Assembly: GCF_014596725.1 (NCBI RefSeq)
Contig: NZ_JACVEG010000006.1
Span: 124,001 to 188,000 of the forward strand
Direction of reading: 5' to 3'
DNA length: 64,000 bases
Source: Vibrio sp. Y2-5
GTDB lineage: Bacteria; Pseudomonadota; Gammaproteobacteria; Enterobacterales; Vibrionaceae
Within the stretch, counting starts at the first letter, position 1, and each line of letters begins with the position of its first letter. The position numbers and the translations under genes were made by a program. This document shows, piece by piece, positions 60,136-64,000 of this stretch. The notes beneath the pieces are model-generated. The model was not told the DNA's origin and did no database searches. It saw nothing but the letters and a program-made list of their open reading frames with translations.

Positions 60136-60163
60136 TAGGTGAGAAGACAAATCTTCTCACCTA
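60136..60163 (-). terminator. stem-loop downstream of ytfJ
   Basis: Perfect 12-bp arms TAGGTGAGAAGA (60136-60147) and TCTTCTCACCTA (60152-60163) with a CAAA loop. On the minus strand it lies between ytfJ and the zinc operon, but no T-run follows, so termination is uncertain. Confidence 0.5.
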
Positions 60164-60192
60164 ATGGTAGGGAGATATCAGCTTGGTAAGAA

Positions 60193-60744
60193 TTAAAGGG
60201 ATGTTTTTACAAGCTCTAAAACTTGTTGGATCTCTTGTTCGTTTAACGCGCCTTCCTTAACAAACAGAACATTACCTTGCTTGTCTTGAACGATGATTGC
60301 GGATGACTCAGATTGAAGATCCCAGCTCTTCGCTACGTTGCCAGATTCGTCCAAAACAATTGATGACCAAGGAAACTCAAGTTTGCTGTCTTGTGCTGAA
60401 GATTTAACAAAAGAGCCCGTTCCCCAGATAGCATCATCCTGATTGATGATGGTGGTGGTTTGATACGCTTGCTCTGGAAAATGAGCAGCGGTAATTGCCG
60501 CCATAAGATCCGCGTTCATCGCTTTTGCTGCGCTTCGGCCTGCGATGGCTTGGATGATGCGAACCTTACCTTTCATTTGTTCACTATTCCAAGCTTGGAA
60601 AGTGGTGTCTTTACCTTCAACCAGTATTTCACCGTATTTTTCTACCTTCACGTTTGGCACAGAGCTATTCAGTTGAATGTTGTGTGCAAACGCGATCGCT
60701 GGAGAGCAAGCTAGGATAAACGGCAGTAGTGCTTTCATTTTCAT
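60193..60744 (-). CDS. ytfJ: YtfJ-family exported protein
   Basis: A 183-residue periplasmic protein with a signal peptide (ending IAFA near residue 20) and a thioredoxin-like fold judged from the family: KVRIIQAIAGRSAAKAMNADLM, TTIINQDDAIWGTGSFVKSSAQ and GNVLFVKEGAL. There is no CxxC, so it is not a simple oxidoreductase. An AAGGAA site precedes the ATG. It is close to msrA and tamA, as ytfJ is in E. coli. Confidence 0.88.
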   Translation of the reverse strand: MKMKALLPFILACSPAIAFAHNIQLNSSVPNVKVEKYGEILVEGKDTTFQAWNSEQMKGKVRIIQAIAGRSAAKAMNADLMAAITAAHFPEQAYQTTTIINQDDAIWGTGSFVKSSAQDSKLEFPWSSIVLDESGNVAKSWDLQSESSAIIVQDKQGNVLFVKEGALNEQEIQQVLELVKTSL

Positions 60745-60813
60745 GTGTTTGATTCCTTTATAATAAGCACAGAATGTATAGCATAGAATTTTGAGTCTAT
60801 TTTAAGCAGAAGT

Positions 60814-60845
60814 AAAAATTGCAGGACGGTGCCTGCAATTTTTTG
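60814..60845 (-). terminator. terminator after msrA
   Basis: Arms AAAAATTGCAGG and CCTGCAATTTTT with an ACGGTG loop. On the minus strand the stem ends in T-rich sequence after msrA. Confidence 0.85.
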
Positions 60846-60860
60846 GTCTGAAAAGAGTAA

Positions 60861-61499
60861 TTACTCACTCAAACTTGGCGGGAAACACACTCCAGTGCCA
60901 CCCAAACCACAGTAGCCTTGAGGGTTTTTCGCTAGGTATTGCTGGTGGTAAGTTTCAGCATAGTAATACGGACCAGCTGGAAGAATTTCTGTGGTGATCT
61001 GCGCTTGCTCTTGCTCTGATAGAAGAGCTTGATATTCGGCTTTGCTTTGCTCCGCAACAGACTTTTGCTCTTCGTTGTACACATAAATTGCAGAACGGTA
61101 TTGAGTACCTAAGTCGCCGCCTTGTCGCATACCTTGAGTAGGGTCATGGCGCTCCCAGAAATGATTAAGCAGCTGTTTTAGCGGCAGAATACTAGGGTTG
61201 TAAACGATACGCACAACTTCAGTGTGACCAGTATGTCCAGTGCAAACCTCTTCATAGGTTGGGTTTGGAGTGAAACCACCTGAATAGCCCACGGAAGTTG
61301 AAACGACACCCTCTAAGCCCCAAAACAGGCGTTCAGCACCCCAAAAACAGCCCATGCCAATTAAGATTTGCTCTTCGCCATTTTTTGGTGCTGCGCTTAA
61401 GCTTGATTGATTGACAAAGTGAGTGTCTTCAATAGCCATTGGAGTATCACGTCCAGGCAGTGCTGAATCTGCCGAGACCATAGTTTGTTTGTCTAACAT
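60861..61499 (-). CDS. msrA: peptide methionine sulfoxide reductase A
   Basis: Repairs the S-form of methionine sulfoxide. The 212 residues contain the catalytic GMGCFWGAERLFW with Cys51, SVGYSGGFTPNPTYEEVC, and the resolving-Cys tail GYCGLGGTGVCFP. AAGGAAG precedes the ATG. It is divergent from tamA across 176 bp, the arrangement seen in E. coli. Confidence 0.97.
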   Translation of the reverse strand: MLDKQTMVSADSALPGRDTPMAIEDTHFVNQSSLSAAPKNGEEQILIGMGCFWGAERLFWGLEGVVSTSVGYSGGFTPNPTYEEVCTGHTGHTEVVRIVYNPSILPLKQLLNHFWERHDPTQGMRQGGDLGTQYRSAIYVYNEEQKSVAEQSKAEYQALLSEQEQAQITTEILPAGPYYYAETYHQQYLAKNPQGYCGLGGTGVCFPPSLSE

Positions 61500-61675
61500 G
61501 GAACTTCCTTTGTTTTAAACGCTGGGTTTGAAAATACAGGCTTGCGATGATTATTTTTTAATTAATAGCTATAGACCTGATAATTGACTGATTTCATACA
61601 GACTATTATGAGCATTGGCGGTATGATTTCATTATTGCTCAACAATAAGCCTAGTATACGACGCCATAATTAAGC

Positions 61676-63391
61676 ATGAGACGAAAATCATTACCAGTGC
61701 TATTCGCCGCTTTACTCTTTTCTGCTGCTTCTTTCGCCAAGGTTAGCTTGGAGATTGATGGCTTAGAAAATGAGCTAAAAGATAACGTCGATGCTTATCT
61801 CTCTTCAATTCCAGAATCTGAGTATTCGACTCAGTTGCGTTTTCAATCTCGCCTGCAAAAAAACATCGTAGAAGCACTCAACGCACTTGGTTATTACCAC
61901 CCAAAAATTAGTTTTGAAGTGAAACCGTCGGAGGACGTGCTGGCCGTTCATGTCTATGCTGGTGAAGTCACTCGATTAGAGTTGGTTGATATTGTCATCA
62001 CTGGTGAAGCCGAAAACGACCCTGATTTTATTCGTGTCATTAGTCAAAGTGGTCTTAAGCAGGGCGAGCCGCTAAATCACGGTAAATACGACAGTTTAAA
62101 ATCGTCATTACGTAATCTTGCTCTACAAAAAGGCTACTTCAACGGCAAGTATATGACTAGCCGTCTGGAGGTCGCGCCCGAATTAAACCAAGCGTTTGTG
62201 CGACTGCATTACGACAGTGGTATTCGTTATCAATTTGGCGCGACGAGCATAGAAGGCAGTCAAATCGATGAAAATCGTGTTGCTTCTTTGCAACCATACA
62301 AAGAAGGCGATCCCTATTTGGTTTCTAAAGTTGGGGAGCACAACCAGAACCTATCGAGTACCGAGTGGTTTTCTTCAGTATTTGTTGAGCCTGACTTAAA
62401 TAATTTGGACGGTGGCCGAGAGCTGCCGATGAAAGTCTCAGTTTCACCGCAAGCGCGAAATAAATTTGAAACGGGTATTGGTTACTCCACAGACGTTGGC
62501 CCTCGAGGTACATTCAAATGGAAGAAACCTTGGATCAACTCACGCGGACACAGCTTTGACAGCAGTTTCTCTATTTCAGAACCAGAGCAGTACATTACCG
62601 CGGGTTATAAAATTCCGCTGGAAGATGTTCTGCATGAGTATTACCGGATTCAGTATGGTTTGAAAAAAGTCGATAACCGCGATACGCAAAGCTTGGAGTC
62701 CAATTTATCTGTAGAAAGACATTGGCTAGTGGACAGTGGTTGGCACCGAACCATGTTTGTTCGTTACCTTCTCGAAAGCTATGAACAAGGTGTGCTTGAT
62801 GATGTGGGACAGTTTGTGTTACCCGGTTTTACTTTTAGTCGAACCAGAACCCGCAACAGTGGTTCACTGATTACATGGGGTGACAAGCAAACCGTTACTA
62901 TTGAATATGGTTCAGATTCGTTTGTGTCAGAAACTAATGTGGTACGGGTGTTGGCTGGCACGTCTTGGATTCGCACTGCTGGTGAAAATCATCGTGGTGT
63001 ATTCCGAATGGGTGGGGGAGCAAACTTTGTTGAGGACTTCGATAAACTGTCACCTTCATTACGTTTCTTCGCCGGTGGTGACAATAACTTACGTGGTTAT
63101 GAATATGAGTCGATTTCGCCTCGGGATTCTAGCGGCGCGCTTGCGGGTGCCAAATATATGGCAACTGGTTCGGTGGAATATCAATACCGCTTAACAGGTA
63201 ACTGGTGGGGAGCCGTATTCGTCGATGGCGGTGATGCGTTTGATTACACGCCCAGATGGAAAACGGGTACGGGGTTTGGTGTTCGCTGGGTATCACCTGT
63301 GGGGCCACTTCGTCTCGATTTCGCATGGGGGCTAGAATCTGACCCCGGTGAGCGTTTCAGAATCCACTTCTCATTAGGGCCAGAGTTATGA
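61676..63391 (+). CDS. tamA: TamA, outer-membrane translocation and assembly module
   Basis: Omp85-family outer-membrane barrel that, with TamB, helps insert some outer-membrane proteins and supports lipid transport. The 571 residues comprise a signal peptide (1-21), three POTRA domains to about residue 260, and a 16-strand barrel. The RGYEYESISPRDSSG stretch is the conserved lid-lock motif, and the C-terminus ends FRIHFSLGPEL with the expected aromatic pattern. It overlaps tamB by 4 bp (ATGA). Confidence 0.96.
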   Translation: MRRKSLPVLFAALLFSAASFAKVSLEIDGLENELKDNVDAYLSSIPESEYSTQLRFQSRLQKNIVEALNALGYYHPKISFEVKPSEDVLAVHVYAGEVTRLELVDIVITGEAENDPDFIRVISQSGLKQGEPLNHGKYDSLKSSLRNLALQKGYFNGKYMTSRLEVAPELNQAFVRLHYDSGIRYQFGATSIEGSQIDENRVASLQPYKEGDPYLVSKVGEHNQNLSSTEWFSSVFVEPDLNNLDGGRELPMKVSVSPQARNKFETGIGYSTDVGPRGTFKWKKPWINSRGHSFDSSFSISEPEQYITAGYKIPLEDVLHEYYRIQYGLKKVDNRDTQSLESNLSVERHWLVDSGWHRTMFVRYLLESYEQGVLDDVGQFVLPGFTFSRTRTRNSGSLITWGDKQTVTIEYGSDSFVSETNVVRVLAGTSWIRTAGENHRGVFRMGGGANFVEDFDKLSPSLRFFAGGDNNLRGYEYESISPRDSSGALAGAKYMATGSVEYQYRLTGNWWGAVFVDGGDAFDYTPRWKTGTGFGVRWVSPVGPLRLDFAWGLESDPGERFRIHFSLGPEL

Positions 63392-64000
63392 TGAAGCTGG
63401 CTCTGAAATGGAGCAAATGGATATCGCTTAGTTTGATAGCACTGGTAGTGATACTGGTATTCGCTATCGCTGGACTTCTGTTTACCAATACTGGTTTAAA
63501 TTTCGCATTGTGGGGTGTGAATCAATTTGTTCCACAGCTCGAAGTCAAATCAACCCAAGGTTCTTTGTTTCCAAGATTTACTCTAAATGAAGTGAGCTTT
63601 GTTGATCCCACTTTGAATGTTGATATGCAACTGCAAAGTGCGACGCTCGCCATTAATGCGAACTGTTTTTTAGAGCCTTCGATTTGCATCAATGACATCA
63701 GCCTTTCCGGTTTGAGATTCTCATTACCTACTTTACCTGAAACAACAGATTCGGAAGAGGAAGCGAGTTCAGAGCCGCTAACCAACATCACAACGCCTGT
63801 TCCTATTCGGCTTAATCGCCTATCTCTAAAAGATATTCAGCTGAATGTGTTAGGTAACCATATTGCTTGGCAGCACTTCTCCACTCAAGCATCGTTTCAG
63901 GGGAACAACCTCACCGTTGGCAAAACCTTATGGAATGATATTGATGTGACGTTGGCGCAAAGCCAAGACGAGCCACAGACTGAAAAAGCTGAACCCCAAG
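63388..64000 (+). CDS. tamB: TamB, start only (3' end outside window)
   Basis: The frame opens with ATG ATG overlapping the tamA stop and runs to the right edge (204 codons seen of an expected 1250 or so). MMKLALKWSKWISL is followed by a signal-anchor helix (about residues 10-33) and the conserved NQFVPQLEVKSTQGSLFPRF start of the TamB periplasmic domain. TamB spans the periplasm as a hydrophobic groove. Partial only because the window ends. Confidence 0.95.
   Translation, partial: MMKLALKWSKWISLSLIALVVILVFAIAGLLFTNTGLNFALWGVNQFVPQLEVKSTQGSLFPRFTLNEVSFVDPTLNVDMQLQSATLAINANCFLEPSICINDISLSGLRFSLPTLPETTDSEEEASSEPLTNITTPVPIRLNRLSLKDIQLNVLGNHIAWQHFSTQASFQGNNLTVGKTLWNDIDVTLAQSQDEPQTEKAEPQ

Overview
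The window is chromosomal housekeeping DNA from a gammaproteobacterium that I place in the genus Vibrio (Vibrionaceae). The evidence is the sodium-motor stator gene motX beside purA and rnr, the order damX-dam-rpe-gph-trpS, the order argD/astC-astA-astD next to crp, a Zrg-type zinc uptake cluster, an ERIC element of the Vibrio type, and the moderate GC content. I saw no prophage, transposase, integron, CRISPR array, rRNA or tRNA gene. Species cannot be fixed from this window alone.

Layout. 1-5.1 kb: end of damX, then dam, rpe, gph and trpS. 5.2-7.2 kb: a sulfide:quinone reductase-like gene (minus strand) divergent from pabA. 7.2-12.5 kb: the arginine succinyltransferase genes argD/astC, astA and astD behind a 500-bp control region, then a DUF1338 gene. 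12.6-18.2 kb (minus strand): crp, prkB, yheU, yheT, a TIGR02444-type gene and the ABC-F gene yheS. 18.3-21.8 kb: an ERIC element, kefG-kefB, yheV and slyD. 21.9-28.5 kb: isoaspartyl peptidase, purA, motX behind a textbook sigma-28 promoter, and rnr-rlmB. 28.55-28.67 kb: a cloverleaf-forming repeat. 28.7-42.7 kb: the whole S10, spc and alpha ribosomal-protein operons (rpsJ to rplQ) including secY, rpmJ and rpoA.

42.9-49.0 kb: metY, a DUF2780 gene, fklB divergent from an OapA/YtfB-type gene, elaA, dbpA and a truncated-looking Crp/Fnr-type protein. 49.1-55.3 kb: cpdB divergent from the sulfate-assimilation genes cobA, cysD, cysN and cysC. 55.4-56.5 kb: a TIGR03899-type gene and an unlisted 34-residue membrane microprotein. 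56.5-60.1 kb (minus strand): a five-gene zinc-uptake operon headed by a near-perfect Zur box. 60.2-64 kb: ytfJ and msrA (minus strand), then tamA and the start of tamB (plus strand).

Functional themes are translation and secretion (ribosomal operons, secY, yheS, slyD, fklB, rnr, rlmB, dbpA), envelope biogenesis (damX, OapA, tamAB), arginine catabolism, sulfur assimilation and sulfide handling (cobA-cysDNC, metY, sqr), zinc acquisition and cyclic-nucleotide biology (crp, cpdB, a Crp-like protein). Most genes are conserved and ordinary. The most interesting signals lie in non-coding DNA: sites for sigma-28, Zur, ArgR and an ArsR-type regulator, several perfect inverted repeats, a cloverleaf repeat, and a microprotein whose ribosome binding site can be sequestered.
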